DNA from: Vicia villosa
Taxonomy: Eukaryota; Streptophyta; Magnoliopsida; Fabales; Fabaceae
Reading direction: 5' to 3'
DNA: 64,000 bases
NCBI RefSeq assembly: GCF_029867415.1
Contig: NW_026705396.1
Coordinates: 186,001 to 250,000 of the forward strand
Shown in pieces: positions 1-11,385 of this stretch. Within the stretch, counting starts at the first letter, position 1, and each line of letters opens with the position of its first letter. A program made the position numbers and the translations under genes. The notes beneath the pieces are model-generated. The model had not been told where the DNA came from, searched no databases, and worked only from the letters and a program-made list of their open reading frames with translations.

Positions 1-43
1 CCAGTTCGCTTCTCTTGCTCGTTTTTTTTGTTCATTCTGTTCA

Positions 44-2797
44 ATGGCTGCTTCTTCATCTCATTTTGCTGGGTCATCTACTCTTCTTCATATGCACGAT
101 GAAACACACCAGGAACTCACTCCTGTTGTTGCATGCTCCATCCCCAAAAATAAATTGGAAGTTTTGTGTGAACTCATGGTCGACTTTGATAACCTTGAAG
201 AAAATCAATTTCATCTTAAAGAAGACATCATCTTTCAAGGATGGACCTCATTGTTTGCTGAGTTCGTTGGTCCTGTTTATCCGGATCTTGTCAAAGAGTT
301 CTGGGTACATGCTGTGGTTGCACCAAAAGCTATACTCTCCTTCGTCCATGGAAAGTCAGTCGTTGTTACTGAAAACATCCTAAGAGTGATGTTTGATCTG
401 AAAAATCCTGAAGGGGCTTTTGAGTCTGATCAAAGAGAAGATGTGGAAGATATTCTATCCACTCTCTATTCAAATGTCAAGAAAACTACACATGTCAAGA
501 ATTTGAAAGATATCTACAGAATCTGGACAAAGATCCTTCTCGGGTGTTTCTACCATAGGAAATCAACTCATGCCTCGGACTTCATCAGTAATGATCAAAG
601 GTATATTCTTTATTGCATTGCCACTCAGAAGAAGGTTGATGCGATTTACATTATCTTCAACCATATGTGGAAAGCAGTAAAGGACTCCAGGAATGCTTTC
701 AGAAAGGAAAATGCTGGAACAACCATTCCTTTTGGTAGGATTATTACAAACCTTCTGGTACATTCCAAGATTGTTGAAAGTCTGGAGTCTGAAGGTATCA
801 TCAAAGATCTTGCTGTCACCACTGGGGCTTGTCTGAATGCCTTCTCTTTAAAGAAGATGAAAATCATTGACACTGCTCTCAAAGTTCCTGAACCTCTAGC
901 TGGAACAAGAACCATAAGAGAACCAGTACTGGCTGACTTTGAAACCTTCTTCAATAGTGAGGTACCTGAAGTCAAAACTGTTTATCTGAAATCTCTTGAA
1001 GAGAACAAGAGTTTTAAAGATCAAGACAAAGGTGCCCCTTTCAAAGTAAATCGCAAGAGGGAAGAAAGGACTAAAAGAAAGCATGATTATCCTTCTGCTG
1101 TCTCTAAGAAACAAGAGGTTTCTAAAAAGGTGATTGCTAATGTTGTTAAGGCCGTATCTGATGAATTTGAGAAAGAGAAAAAGAAGAAGAAGTCAAACAA
1201 AAATAATGAGATGGTTGAAGTTGTTGAAAAGAAGATAACCAAGAAGAGGAAGATGATTATTCAAAGCTCTGATGAAGACAATATTCCTCAAGAAGCTGAA
1301 AACCAACAAGAAGTTCAGGCTTATGTCAGAAGGAAAGAAATCTCTAGAGGCAAAGCAAAGATTATTGAAGAGCCGAAGAGTAAAAAGCTGAAGAAAACGG
1401 AGGATGTGACCAAAGCGCTTCTGAAAGGTTCCAAAGGTATATGCATCTCTGAACCTATCTCTGTTCCTGTTGTTCGTTCAGAAGTTACACCAATAGAAGT
1501 TGTACCTACCCCTGAACCAGAAAAAGCCTCATCAGAATCACCCGTTGTTGTCCATATTCTTACTCCACCATCTCCTCAATCCATTCCGTCTCCTTCACCC
1601 TCCACTAATCTTGTCTCTGACCAAGCTGTTGACAATCTTGTTCTGAATATACAACCCCTTCAAACTCTCTTTCCATCTCAACCTTCTTCCAATACCACTT
1701 TTGAACATACTCCCTCCACCTCTCAAAACAATCCTTGTGATTCTCCTTTTCCAACCTCTGCATCACATGAGCAGCTGCTCCGTGATTGCAACTACACTCC
1801 CAAGCCTCGTCCTGAAGCTGAAGTGGTAGTGTTAGATTCTGATACTGAAGCAGAATCTTCTTATAGGTTGGATAGAGAACCTCTTCCATACTTCACCTCC
1901 AACCCTGCCTTTTCAAAAACCCAAATAAAATCCCGCCCTGTATATCCTATTGGTGTAGTTTTTGAAAACATAAAGAGGAATCTCAGAAGTATCTTTGATA
2001 CTCTCAGACTCGCTGAAGGTTCTGGATTGAATGATGTTGCTATGCGGAACTTCTGGAGGATCTTTCGCAGAGAATCAGATGCTCTGTTTTTAGAACTTCA
2101 GGAAGCCTGTGTAGCTGCTGCCCCACGGCCTCGTGGAATTCTGCGGAATTACGAAGACTTCTGGTTTGCTCGTCTCAGAGGCAGATATCTGTTGGAAGAG
2201 AAGCCCTTTGTGGATGAATTGGAAGTATTGAGACTGGCTGCTGCAATGGAAGCAAACCCATGCAGGGACATGGTTATCTGGATTCCTGAGTATCCTGTTC
2301 TGCTTGGAGACTTCAAAACCTTATTTGACTTTCTGAGGGAAAACCCGTCTGTGAAAGACCCAAGCTTGGTCATTCCAGAAGTCGTTGACCCACCAGAAGT
2401 TGAAGGTCCTTCTGCTCCCAGGAATTTAGCTGCCATTCTTCAGGCTCTAGAGAATGGAGACTCTGAAATTCCTGCTGCAGAGTATGGAGATGCTTCTATG
2501 CAAGAAGCAGATGCTGAAGATCATGTTGCTAAATCAGACCCTGTTGAGGATATCCCAGCAAATGATACTTCTATGGAAGCTGCAGATCAACATGTCATTC
2601 CTGTGGTTGAAAGCGGTGAAACTTCTCTTGATGAACCTTCTCGTCTCGCAAGGACTCTAGAAGAAATTCAGAGGAGACAGGATGAGCAAAGCTCACTCAA
2701 TGAGAAGTATGATGCTTTCATTGAGAGGCAAGAAGGACACAACAATGATGTCAAACAGATGCTGGCCAAGATCTTGTCAAGACTAGGGCCATCTTAG
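44..2797 (+). CDS. Env-like / plant transposon-type ORF of SIRE element (917 aa)
   Basis: Uninterrupted 917-codon frame. It is also open upstream of the ATG to the window edge, so the start at 44 is assumed and the frame could be fused to pol. Residues about 60-250 resemble the putative plant transposon protein domain often found in such ORFs (GWTSLF, VYPDLVKEFWVHAV, then a charged helical part). Residues about 330-460 are very Lys/Glu-rich with nuclear-localisation-like KKKKK runs. About 490-590 is Pro/Ser/Thr-rich, and the last 60 residues (LARTLEEIQRRQDEQ onward) are predicted coiled coil. I see no signal peptide or membrane helix, so a true envelope role is not supported; 'env-like' is a positional name. 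The lack of stops suggests a fairly young copy. Function unknown. Confidence 0.8.
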   Translation: MAASSSHFAGSSTLLHMHDETHQELTPVVACSIPKNKLEVLCELMVDFDNLEENQFHLKEDIIFQGWTSLFAEFVGPVYPDLVKEFWVHAVVAPKAILSFVHGKSVVVTENILRVMFDLKNPEGAFESDQREDVEDILSTLYSNVKKTTHVKNLKDIYRIWTKILLGCFYHRKSTHASDFISNDQRYILYCIATQKKVDAIYIIFNHMWKAVKDSRNAFRKENAGTTIPFGRIITNLLVHSKIVESLESEGIIKDLAVTTGACLNAFSLKKMKIIDTALKVPEPLAGTRTIREPVLADFETFFNSEVPEVKTVYLKSLEENKSFKDQDKGAPFKVNRKREERTKRKHDYPSAVSKKQEVSKKVIANVVKAVSDEFEKEKKKKKSNKNNEMVEVVEKKITKKRKMIIQSSDEDNIPQEAENQQEVQAYVRRKEISRGKAKIIEEPKSKKLKKTEDVTKALLKGSKGICISEPISVPVVRSEVTPIEVVPTPEPEKASSESPVVVHILTPPSPQSIPSPSPSTNLVSDQAVDNLVLNIQPLQTLFPSQPSSNTTFEHTPSTSQNNPCDSPFPTSASHEQLLRDCNYTPKPRPEAEVVVLDSDTEAESSYRLDREPLPYFTSNPAFSKTQIKSRPVYPIGVVFENIKRNLRSIFDTLRLAEGSGLNDVAMRNFWRIFRRESDALFLELQEACVAAAPRPRGILRNYEDFWFARLRGRYLLEEKPFVDELEVLRLAAAMEANPCRDMVIWIPEYPVLLGDFKTLFDFLRENPSVKDPSLVIPEVVDPPEVEGPSAPRNLAAILQALENGDSEIPAAEYGDASMQEADAEDHVAKSDPVEDIPANDTSMEAADQHVIPVVESGETSLDEPSRLARTLEEIQRRQDEQSSLNEKYDAFIERQEGHNNDVKQMLAKILSRLGPS

Positions 2798-3564
2798 ATT
2801 GAGTCTATGTTGTTTCTTTCTTTTCTTTGCATCTGTTTTGTTTCTGTGCATCTGATTTTTTCATCTTGTACTTCTGTACACATTGGTTGAACCTTAATGA
2901 AATCATCTTCTTCCTCCATGTGTTTCTGTTTTATTCATCTGAATCTTTTCTATTTTTTTTGATGTTATGACAAAAAGGGGGAGAAGATAAATGATAAATG
3001 ATTTGATTAAATCTATCAGTTGCTGGGTAAAGGCTCCCACACATTCACTAACAAGAACTGCAAGTTCTATATGGTTTAAGTGTTTTGCAGGTACAAAGAA
3101 GTGAAGTGAATCTTCAGAAGCAAACACTAGAAGCAAAATCATAAGAAGTGTTATTCTGTAAAAGGAATAAGCTCTTGGAAACTGAAGCAAGCTGAGTGCT
3201 GTCAAGCTTCAGAGATCAGAAGCAAGAAAGAAGAATGAATCAGAAGCACTGATAATAGAATTTGAATATCATTGTCTATCCTGTTATGACAAAATTCTAT
3301 TTGCTCTGATACATATAATGTTATGGCTCTGATACATTATTTGCTCTGATACACGTTTTTAGCCTAAATGCTCTGATACATTTGGCTCTGATACATATCA
3401 TGTATTTGAATATACATTTTATGTTCTAACTCGTTCATGCTGACTTTTGTCGTTTAGTTTTTGTTCTGTAACATTTCAGGATGTAGAGATGCTCAGATGA
3501 TGCTCTGGTACATTCAACAATGTTCTGATACAAATCTAGCATGAAGTGATGTTGGTAGACATTC

Positions 3565-3830
3565 AAAGTTCTGAAGCTATCCGAGGGAAGCAGAAATCAG
3601 AAGATGTGAATGTCCTAAAAGATCCAGAAAATTCAAGTTCTGAAGCTGTCCTGAATGGAAGCAGAAATCAGAAGCTGTGAATGTTCTGAAGATCAAAGAA
3701 ACTCAAGCTCTGAAGCTGTCCACGATGGAAGCAGAAATCAGAAGCTGTGAGTGTTCTAAGGATCTAAAGAAATTCAAGTTCTGAAGCTGTCCAATGGAAG
3801 CAGAAGTCAGAAGCTATGAATTCTCTGAAG
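3565..3830 (+). repeat. Degenerate tandem repeats before the SIRE LTR
   Basis: About four imperfect copies of a roughly 60-bp unit built on 'gttctgaagctgtcc...ggaagcagaaatcagaagctgtgaatgttct', at about 3565, 3632, 3705 and 3775. Upstream, at 3295-3400, a shorter phrase 'gctctgatacat' recurs five or more times. Neither array carries a convincing reading frame. They lie between the env-like ORF and the LTR, so they belong to the element's 3' untranslated region. Confidence 0.75.
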
Positions 3831-3903
3831 GCAGAAGCTTATATGATCGTCTCTACCGAAATAATCAGGGAAGTCTTTTATTAAAGTTCTTCGAGTATTT
3901 ATT

Positions 3904-3954
3904 TCAGGGGGAGATTATTTATCTCAGGGGGAGATTGTTAATCTCAGGGGGAGA
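3904..3954 (+). repeat. Three polypurine-tract-like units at 20-bp spacing
   Basis: The string TCAGGGGGAGA starts at 3904, 3924 and 3944, an exact 20-bp spacing. A related AAAAAGGGGGAGA lies at 2972, just after the env-like ORF, and the LTR-proximal tract is at 4055-4068. These resemble the plus-strand priming tract of the element. Confidence 0.85.
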
Positions 3955-4054
3955 CATATTCATATGCTTATGCTATAGCTGTGTAATTTGTCTTTTGCCG
4001 TCTACTCTTTCTGATCGCAAATTCATATCATTTATATATGTTTTTGTCATCATC

Positions 4055-4068
4055 AAAAAGGGGGAGAT
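4055..4068 (+). other. Polypurine tract of the SIRE element
   Basis: AAAAAGGGGGAGAT lies directly against the LTR start TGTTAG. This is the expected primer site for plus-strand DNA synthesis and fixes the LTR start at 4069. Confidence 0.9.
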
Positions 4069-5313
4069 TGTTAGAACAAGATTTGTTCTTATCAATTATC
4101 TTAGTTTTGATGATAACAATAATATGAATTTTGCTTAAGATAATATGGTACTCTAATCCAATGCAATTTCCCTTTCAGGAAATATATAAAGAGTACGCAT
4201 AATTCAGCGCTCAGAAGATGTGTCTCAAAAGGTTCAGCATGCAACATCAGAACATGGTCTGGCAAGACATCAGAAGATGGTCGAAGCAGAATCAGAACAT
4301 GGGTCTATGGAAGCATCAGAAGAACATGAGATCAGAAGCACTGAAGATCAGAAGATGGTATCACGCTCAGAAGCACTTCAAGGTCAGAAGATCAGAAGAT
4401 GCTATGCACCAAGCTGTTTGACTCTGATAATATTCAAACGTCGTATTCACAAACATCAGATCAGAAGGAAGTACACGTGGCAGACTACACTGACTGACAA
4501 AAGGAACGTTAAAGCTACTAAAGGCTACGTCAGTAGACACAGCGTGAACAAGGCTCGAGGTAGTTGACAAAAGCGTATAACATTAAATGCAAAGCTGTAC
4601 GGAACACGCAAAGCATTAAATGCATTCAACGGTCATCTTCTCAACGCCTATAAATATGAAGTTCTGATGAGAAGCAAGGTGAACGATTTCGCACCAATAC
4701 AATTCAAATTAACTTGCTGAAACTCTGTTCAAATCAAAACTCAGAATCTTCATCTTCATCAAAGCTCACTACATTGCTGTTGTAATATCTTAGTGAGATT
4801 AAGCTTAAATTGTAAGAGAAATATCACAGTTGTGATTATCGCTTTTAAGAAGCATTTGTAAACTCTTGAATAGATTACATTAAGTTGTAAGGAACTAGAG
4901 TGATCAGTTGATCAGTATACTCTAGGAAGTCTTAGCAGTTGGCTGAGCAGGAAGTCTTGGCAGTTGGCTGAGCAGAAAGTCTTAGGAGTGAACTAAGCCT
5001 AGAGTGATCGTGTTGATCAGTAGACTCTAGAAAAGTCTTAGGAGTGAACTAAGCAGTTGTTCCTGGAGTGATCAGTGTGTGATCAGAAGACTCTGGAAGA
5101 CTTAGTTGCGGACTAAGTGGAGAACCATTGTAATCCGTGCGATTAGTGGATTAAATCCTCAGTTGAGGTAAATCATCTCTGCGGGGGTGGACTGGAGTAG
5201 CTTCGTTAACAGCGAACCAGGATAAAAATAATTGTGCAATTTATTTTTATCGTCCAAGATTTAAAGTCACACTTATTCAATCCCCCCCTTTCTAAGTGTT
5301 TTTCTATCCTTCA
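4069..5313 (+). mobile_element. 3' LTR of SIRE-type copia element
   Basis: The LTR is 1245 bp, from TGTTAGAACAAGATTTG to ...TTTCTATCCTTCA, preceded by a polypurine tract. The terminal C-rich stretch (TCCCCCCCTTTCTAAGTG) and the ends match the solo LTR at 19302-21896 read on the other strand. A TATA-like 'cctataaatatg' at about 4650 is a candidate promoter element. A run of related 'agtcttagcagttggctgagcag' phrases occupies 4930-5100. The sequence after the LTR is atatg; the matching duplication would lie outside the window. Confidence 0.88.
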
Positions 5314-6190
5314 ATATGTTTAATAGCTTGTTTAATATGACGTGGATTACTTTGTGTTGAAAGAATTCAACATGTAGAATGAATGAGAGTGGGGGCCACA
5401 TACAATATTTTGCAAAATCCTATTGGTTGTTGTGATTATTTGAATTTTCAATGTGTTGTGAATGGTGGTAAAGTAGGGTGTTGAATTTTATTAAACAAAA
5501 CTATTGTAGTGAGTAAAAGTGGAATGTGTGTTGAATTATTAGGTGGAAGAGAGAGAAGATGATGTGGAGTATAGAAAGTGAAAAAGTAGGGTGTTGAATT
5601 TGAAAACCATTGTAAATAGTCTAAGTTGTCATGAATATAAATGGTCAAAAAATATTGATAATAATAATAAATTAGTATTCATCATAATATAAAAGCATTT
5701 ACTGAAAATCAATTTCTCTCTCTTCCTTTTTTATTCTACCCTCTTCAATATGAGTTCATTTTACAACACAAACAATAAAACAACTTATTGTTTCATTCTC
5801 ATCCTTAGTCTTCTTCAATGTCTTTTATTTAATAAGTATTTATTTTCAAATATTTTAGTGGTATAAATTTATTTTATTTCTCAAAAATTTCATTTTTGAT
5901 ATACTGAATTATGGGATATTGATACAAATCTACCTAATCAATATTCTTTAAGTTTATCAAATTTTTCTAAATCATATCAATTTTTTATTTATATAATAAA
6001 ATGATTTTAAGGTTTCCTAATTTGTACTAAATAAATTGCCAAAGATAAATAAAATACAAACATAAGACATATATTAATAATAATATTAACATTTACAATA
6101 TCAAATATTATTATAATAAAGCCAAAATAAATGTATAAATAAAAACTATACATTTAGATTTACAATATCACATTAATTTTAATTTATCAC
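5314..6190. other. AT-rich intergenic stretch without a recognised gene
   Basis: No coding potential is seen. Two copies of 'gtagggtgttgaattt' (about 5474 and 5586) surround a GT/GA-rich segment and may be a degraded MITE, but I cannot define ends or a target-site duplication. The rest is AT-rich sequence. Confidence 0.5.
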
Positions 6191-6199
6191 AAAAGAAAA

Positions 6200-7245
6200 T
6201 TAATTAATTTTGGAGGTGGTGAACAAATCATATAAAAATGACAATTTCTTTATGGATTTGAGAACCAACAAATACATGATCTTCTTAATAGGCAAGTTCA
6301 GATAGCACCTTCAAAATTCTCCCTTTAGTTGAATTTTCACAAACTTACCAAAACAACTGTAAATGTCACAAACAAATAGTACAAAAATAAGACATTGATC
6401 TACACTAAAAATGAAATAGAGCAACTAAAAAGTTCTTTTAAAAAAAAAATGAGAAATTTTCTTACCTGTGAGAAGAAGGAAGTAAAACTTAGATTTGTAT
6501 GTTTGGTAGTTCTTGGATGTAAAAAATTAATCTTTTCTGCACACAAAAAAATATCAGGAAAAGAAAAAGATAGATGAAAATAAAAATAAGGTTAGAAATG
6601 AAAATTGCAGGTCCGCCGAAAGAGTAAAACAACATGAAAAAATATTAAAGTGAACAAATAAATATTAATGAAGTGGAAAAAAAGCTGAAAGTTTTTCTTC
6701 TTACATGTTTTTGATGGAACCAAAATTATAAAGGTCGAGGTTTCAATTTTACATGATCTCATTTTAGATTTGGAAGTTTTGTTCAATCTCATTATAGTTC
6801 AGATCTGCAAAAATTAGCACCAAAACTATTAGTGAAATGCAAACAAAATAATGTTCATAAAACGAATAGAATAAATATTGCATTTTAAATATCGCAGATC
6901 AAAGAAGACCTAACCAAAAGAATGAAGAAGATGAACATAGAAAAAAGAAAAAGAGGAAGATGAAGCATCAGGAGAAGGGAGAGAGATAGAAAAGAGAAAA
7001 AAGAAAAGGGAGTAATTTAATAGAAGAGAGAGAAAGAAAAGTAGAAAATGAAAAGAAAAGTAGAAAATGAAAAAGTGTTGGGTTTGGTGAAATGAAAGTA
7101 AAGAAAAAGACTGAAGAAGTTTATTCAAGTTTCAAAAAGTAGAAAAGGAAACGTGAATTACAACCAAGGCATCCACGTGGCTCAAGTAGAAAGCAAAGGG
7201 GCAAATATGTACTTTCCAGATCATAAAACTTTCTTATATTGTAGA
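6200..7245 (-). mobile_element. Helitron-like 5' region (minus strand), ending at 7245
   Basis: Read on the minus strand, the segment starts TCTACAATATAAGAAAG after a host A, a Helitron-type 5' start. It then has a cacgtggatgcc motif, a CT-rich leader and plausible splice signals (AG before about 6540, GT after about 6467). The same start and cacgtggatgcc block occur at 33321 on the minus strand, so the two are related. I could not find the 3' hairpin and CTRRT end, so the left boundary is approximate. Confidence 0.5.
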
Positions 7246-7346
7246 TAGCTGTAAAAGAATGGTTTGGTTATTCTCGTGAACTGGTTGTGTATTTCACTCA
7301 ATAATAATAATACTTTTTTACGCGATTAGGATAGTTCACTCGCTTC

Positions 7347-7735
7347 TAGGGGTGGAAATAGGCTAGGCTAGGTTTTATAAGTCGAGTTTTTTCGGAAAAA
7401 CGAAAAACTCGGAAAAACAAAAAAATCATATTTTTTCGGAAAATTAAAAAATTGAGTTTTTTCAAAAATACGAAGAATTTAGGTTTTTCGAATAATTGAG
7501 TTTTTTCGTAAAAAAACATAATAATTGAGGTTTTTAGAATATTGAGTTTTTTAAAAAAAAACAAAAAATTGAGTTTTTTTCGAAAAAATGTAAAAATCAA
7601 AAATTTTCAGGAAAAACAAAAAAATTGAGTTTTTTTGAAAAATCGAAAAAATCAATTTTTTTCAGAAAAACAAAAAAATCGAGTTTTATCAGAAAAATGA
7701 AAAAAACCGAGTTTTTTTTTCCGAAAAAAAAATAT
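7347..7735. repeat. hAT-type terminus followed by AT-rich fold-back minisatellite
   Basis: TAGGGGTGGAAATAGGC at 7347 resembles the hAT-type inverted terminus seen at 16920/19129 and 42851/43348. It is followed by about ten diverged copies of a 35-45-bp unit mixing 'gagttttttc' and 'ggaaaaacgaaaaa', which are nearly complementary and could fold back. The opposite terminus was not found, so this is probably a truncated element. Confidence 0.5.
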
Positions 7736-7739
7736 TTTA

Positions 7740-7935
7740 GAATATTTGATATTTTTATGAAATTTAAAAAATATTTTAGAATATTTAAATTATTTTTTTT
7801 TATGATATTTAAAAAAAATTAAGAATTTTTAAATTATTTTTTGGATGGATTGATATCCATCCATTATAAATATGTTAATGGATGGATTGGATGAATTTTA
7901 TTTTTTAATGGATGGACTCGATTGGATTTTTATTA
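7740..7935. repeat. AT-rich 'atggatgg' repeat, possible MITE remnant
   Basis: Repeated 'atggatgga' and 'tatccatccatt' phrases form short inverted repeats typical of the middle of some plant MITEs. No ends could be fixed. Nothing else is seen here. Confidence 0.3.
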
Positions 7936-7939
7936 TAAT

Positions 7940-10395
7940 TGATACACAATTTTATTCAACTAGATCAAACTTCAACTTATAATTGATACATCAACTTTTA
8001 TTCAACTAAAAACAACTTTAAACAACAGTAATTACTTCTTATTACTAAACTTGAATTTCAACAGCCATAATAATAATACAGCAACAAAACAACAAATACA
8101 ATCATGATCCCATCTCGAGTGCTACGTATCAGAGCAAGACACAAACTCGACTAACAACAACTAAAGACTTCATAAAATCACTTCAAACTTCCATCGCTAT
8201 CTTGAGTACCTGTCTGTTTCCCATGGTAGGGAAAACATCAATAGAAGGGGTGAGATATCGAAAAGTATAAACAAAAGTATGATAATTAATATATTAGATC
8301 AGATCATACAATTATCACCACTTTCAAACAACATTTATAATAACAACTAACAACAGCAGTTATAACAACAACTTTACTAACAATTTGTAACAACAATTAT
8401 AACAAAACATCAGCAACAACAATTATCACAATAATTATTTCACAACTCAAACCAACACCACTTATATCAACAACAACTCATAACAACAACAACTTCACAA
8501 TGACTCAAAATGCGACACAAACTATGCACATGCATGTGGTACCATTTGGAGCAAAACTCCCAACTTAAACATATGCCAGGTTATCGAGGCATTTCAACAA
8601 GACGTAAGCCTTCAACGTGGTGCCATCAAGGCCAACATAAACAATTCAATGTATGCCATGCAACATCAATCACAGTGACGACCAGAACAACAACAACGAA
8701 TACAACAACTTGAACATGAAACAACTTGCATCAACTTAGTCCAACATTGGTCGTTTGACCTACAACTTAATCAACAACAACTTATAAACAAACGTATTCC
8801 AAACAACAAAGAAATCAACACATACTCATCGATAATCTCATAACAACACACACGTTCAACAATCAACACAACATTGGTCATAGGACCTACAATCAACAAA
8901 GTCCGTGAACCGGGCAAATCAACTTACCTAGCTGTACCTGCAAATCAAAGTATTCAACATCGTTTCAACAAAACAAACCAACCATAATTGTCTATTAATA
9001 TATACTAACTACCCCGACAAATTTCGGTTAATTCCGGACAACTAATTATACCGCTTAATTCGGTTACTCGGCTAAATCGGGACTGTTATTAACACTACTC
9101 TGCTATTTCTACTATGCATTTAAGTCTCCTGTTAAATTATTCTGCTGATATAATTGATTTCTACTCACTAAAATTATTCTGCTACACTGAACTAATTTTC
9201 TGCCACAGACTATCATTTTTCTCTAGTAACTAGTTCATCTACTTATTACTATTATTTTGCTTAATTATTATCCTGTTACTCCATAAGATAATCCTGCCAT
9301 TATCAATTATCAAAGTTTAATTGAGTCAACTACATATATTTATTTACTAAACATACTAATCCATCACCTAAATGCTAAATGAAAATACACGTGGAGCCAC
9401 ATAAATAAATGTTTGTCCTGTATATACTCCCTAAGCAATAACAAGGAGAGAGAGTATTTGAGATGTGGGGCGCCCACCCTTAGCCAAGGGGCGCCCGTCC
9501 CCTAAGGCATGTGGGACCCGCTCTCTTCCTTCACCAACTTGGGACGATCGTCCCTTAACCCCCTTCTCCCTCATATTATTTTCCTGCATTCTCTTGTATC
9601 GTCTGGTCTTATAATTTCTACCAGTTGCATCCAACTTTTCCAGAAAACTCTTCGATTTCGAAAAACTAATTATACCACATAACTAGTATTTAATTACAAT
9701 ATCACAATCCAACAACAGCAAGAACATGAACAACTTTTTCTCATCACAATTTCATCAATGGCAGTTAACAAAAATTCATCAACACCCAACAAATTCAACA
9801 TAAAACACAGTAAGATTCATATAGCCCCAATCCCACATATCAACCATCATATTCCCGGTTATAAAATTTGAACCCCACCCTTACCTGGATTTAACGGCAG
9901 TTTGAATTTCCCGATCAGATCCTAATTTCCAGTTGCAGCCAAGCTTCATCCATGGCTTCAATTTGGTGTTTTTCTCACTGTCACAACAACTCCTATGTTT
10001 TCTCTTCTCTTTGCTAAACCCTTGTTTTAATTCTTTTTCCTTTTTCTCCACGTACAACCTTCTTTCACAAAACCCTTTTTTTTTTTCCTCTCAATTCCAT
10101 TTAATCCAATAATAATAATAATAATATTATTTTTATATCTAATGGGCTTAAACTTCACGCCTCCAATTGCTATTTAACACACAACCACAAAATCCAATTA
10201 AATAAATACCTCCTTTATAATAATATTTATTCTAATATTATTTCTCCGATCCAACCGACTAAATAATATTTCATAATTAAATCCAATTTACGCCTCTGAG
10301 AATAATACTGATAATTACCCAAACTTCGACTAATTCCAATAATTTAAATTCTTCAATAATTTAATTAAATAAATAATTAAATTCGGGGCGTTACA
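7940..10395 (-). mobile_element. Tekay-like Ty3-gypsy 3' LTR (minus orientation)
   Basis: On the minus strand the LTR begins TGTAACGCCCCGAATTT at 10395, directly after a GTGGGGGAGAGT polypurine tract, so it is a 3' LTR of a minus-strand element. It shares landmarks with the LTRs at 11984-13900 and 17029-18833: 'atgcatgtggtacca' (here about 8530) and 'aaggggtgaga' (about 8247). A block of palindromic GC-rich sequence (ggggcgccc, gggacgatcgtccc) lies at 9465-9560. The far end near 7940 is uncertain. Lineage is inferred from LTR ends and tract only; no protein domain is present. Confidence 0.6.
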
Positions 10396-10409
10396 ACTCT
10401 CCCCCACTT
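10396..10409 (-). other. Polypurine tract of minus-strand gypsy element
   Basis: The plus-strand sequence actctcccccactt reads AAGTGGGGGAGAGT on the minus strand, immediately before the LTR start TGTAACGCC. This sets the orientation of the element. Confidence 0.75.
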
Positions 10410-11385
10410 AGAATATTTTTGTCCTTGAAAATTCTACGCACCGCAAACATCCTCGACTTCATTCCAACTTAGTCTCCGATCCTTAAGTCATGTTTGGCTA
10501 CACCTCGACTACTACCGTTTTTCGTAGCAATCACAACTCAACAACATCCAAATCCAATACATACCTTGGAATATTACTCATCACCTACGGTAACCAACAA
10601 CATATTACTGCTACATCAACAAAATTAGTATGATACCAACTTATTAACATAACTTGACTACCAACTACACAACTCATCACCGAACAACAACTTACAAGAA
10701 CATCCTATTACAATCAGCATTACTCACAAGAAAACACAACACTCTGGCACCTCACGCTTTAGCTGCGCAACTCTGATCATTCATCTTAATTCAACGTCCT
10801 TATAAAAGTCCCTATCAACTTATATAGTTCCAAGCTTCAACAAAGTTTCATTCACATCCATAACTTTACAAACCATTAAGATAGCAAGATAAGTCCATAC
10901 CATCCAATACAATTCCGTCTACTATTAACAAGAGATTAAGGGTGATCAAGTCCTTAAGTTGTCAATAGATAGCCGACAATCATAATGGAGTATAACCATC
11001 ATTACCAACTACAATAGTGTTCTTCTAAAACTTGTACTTACTAAAAGTATCATACTTCGACAATTTCCAAAATCATCTGAACATGCCAACACCAACGTCT
11101 TGTAGCTACATACTACTACACATCTTGTGATAATATCAGAACAAAATTCCTTTATGACATATAGGATGGCGTAATTGACATACTTGAACACCCAAGTAAG
11201 GTCCCTCACTTATTATGAAAAGAATTTTCTCTTTTACTTTCAAAATGTTTGTGGTGAAATAGGAGAGATATCTCTCCGTTGATGATGACTTGTTTCTTTC
11301 TCTTACTATAAATCAAACTTTTAGCTTCAATCTTGAGCTTTGAACAAGACACCAAAAATTCAATCATTGTCTACTAGTTCCCCAA
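10410..11385 (-). mobile_element. Non-coding internal remnant of the Tekay-like element
   Basis: The sequence next to the polypurine tract ('ttgtccttgaaaattctacg') is typical of the 3' untranslated part of such elements, but no integrase or chromodomain frame can be followed. The rest is CA/AT-rich and carries no convincing gene on either strand. Confidence 0.45.

Larger units (their letters stand above)
1..5313 (+). mobile_element. SIRE/Maximus-type Ty1-copia retrotransposon, 3' part
   Basis: The element enters from the left edge and ends in a 3' LTR. Order seen: a long env-like ORF (44-2797), a non-coding stretch with short repeats and several purine tracts, then a polypurine tract and an LTR starting TGTTAGAACAAG. 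This order (an extra ORF after pol, purine tracts, a TGTTAG LTR) is that of the SIRE lineage of plant copia elements. The gag and pol part and the 5' LTR lie outside the window. A second LTR of the same type, alone, sits at 19302-21896. Confidence 0.88.

Noticed and set aside
44..2797. True viral-type envelope protein
   Set aside because: No signal peptide, transmembrane helix or glycoprotein-like Cys pattern is visible; the name is used only for position.
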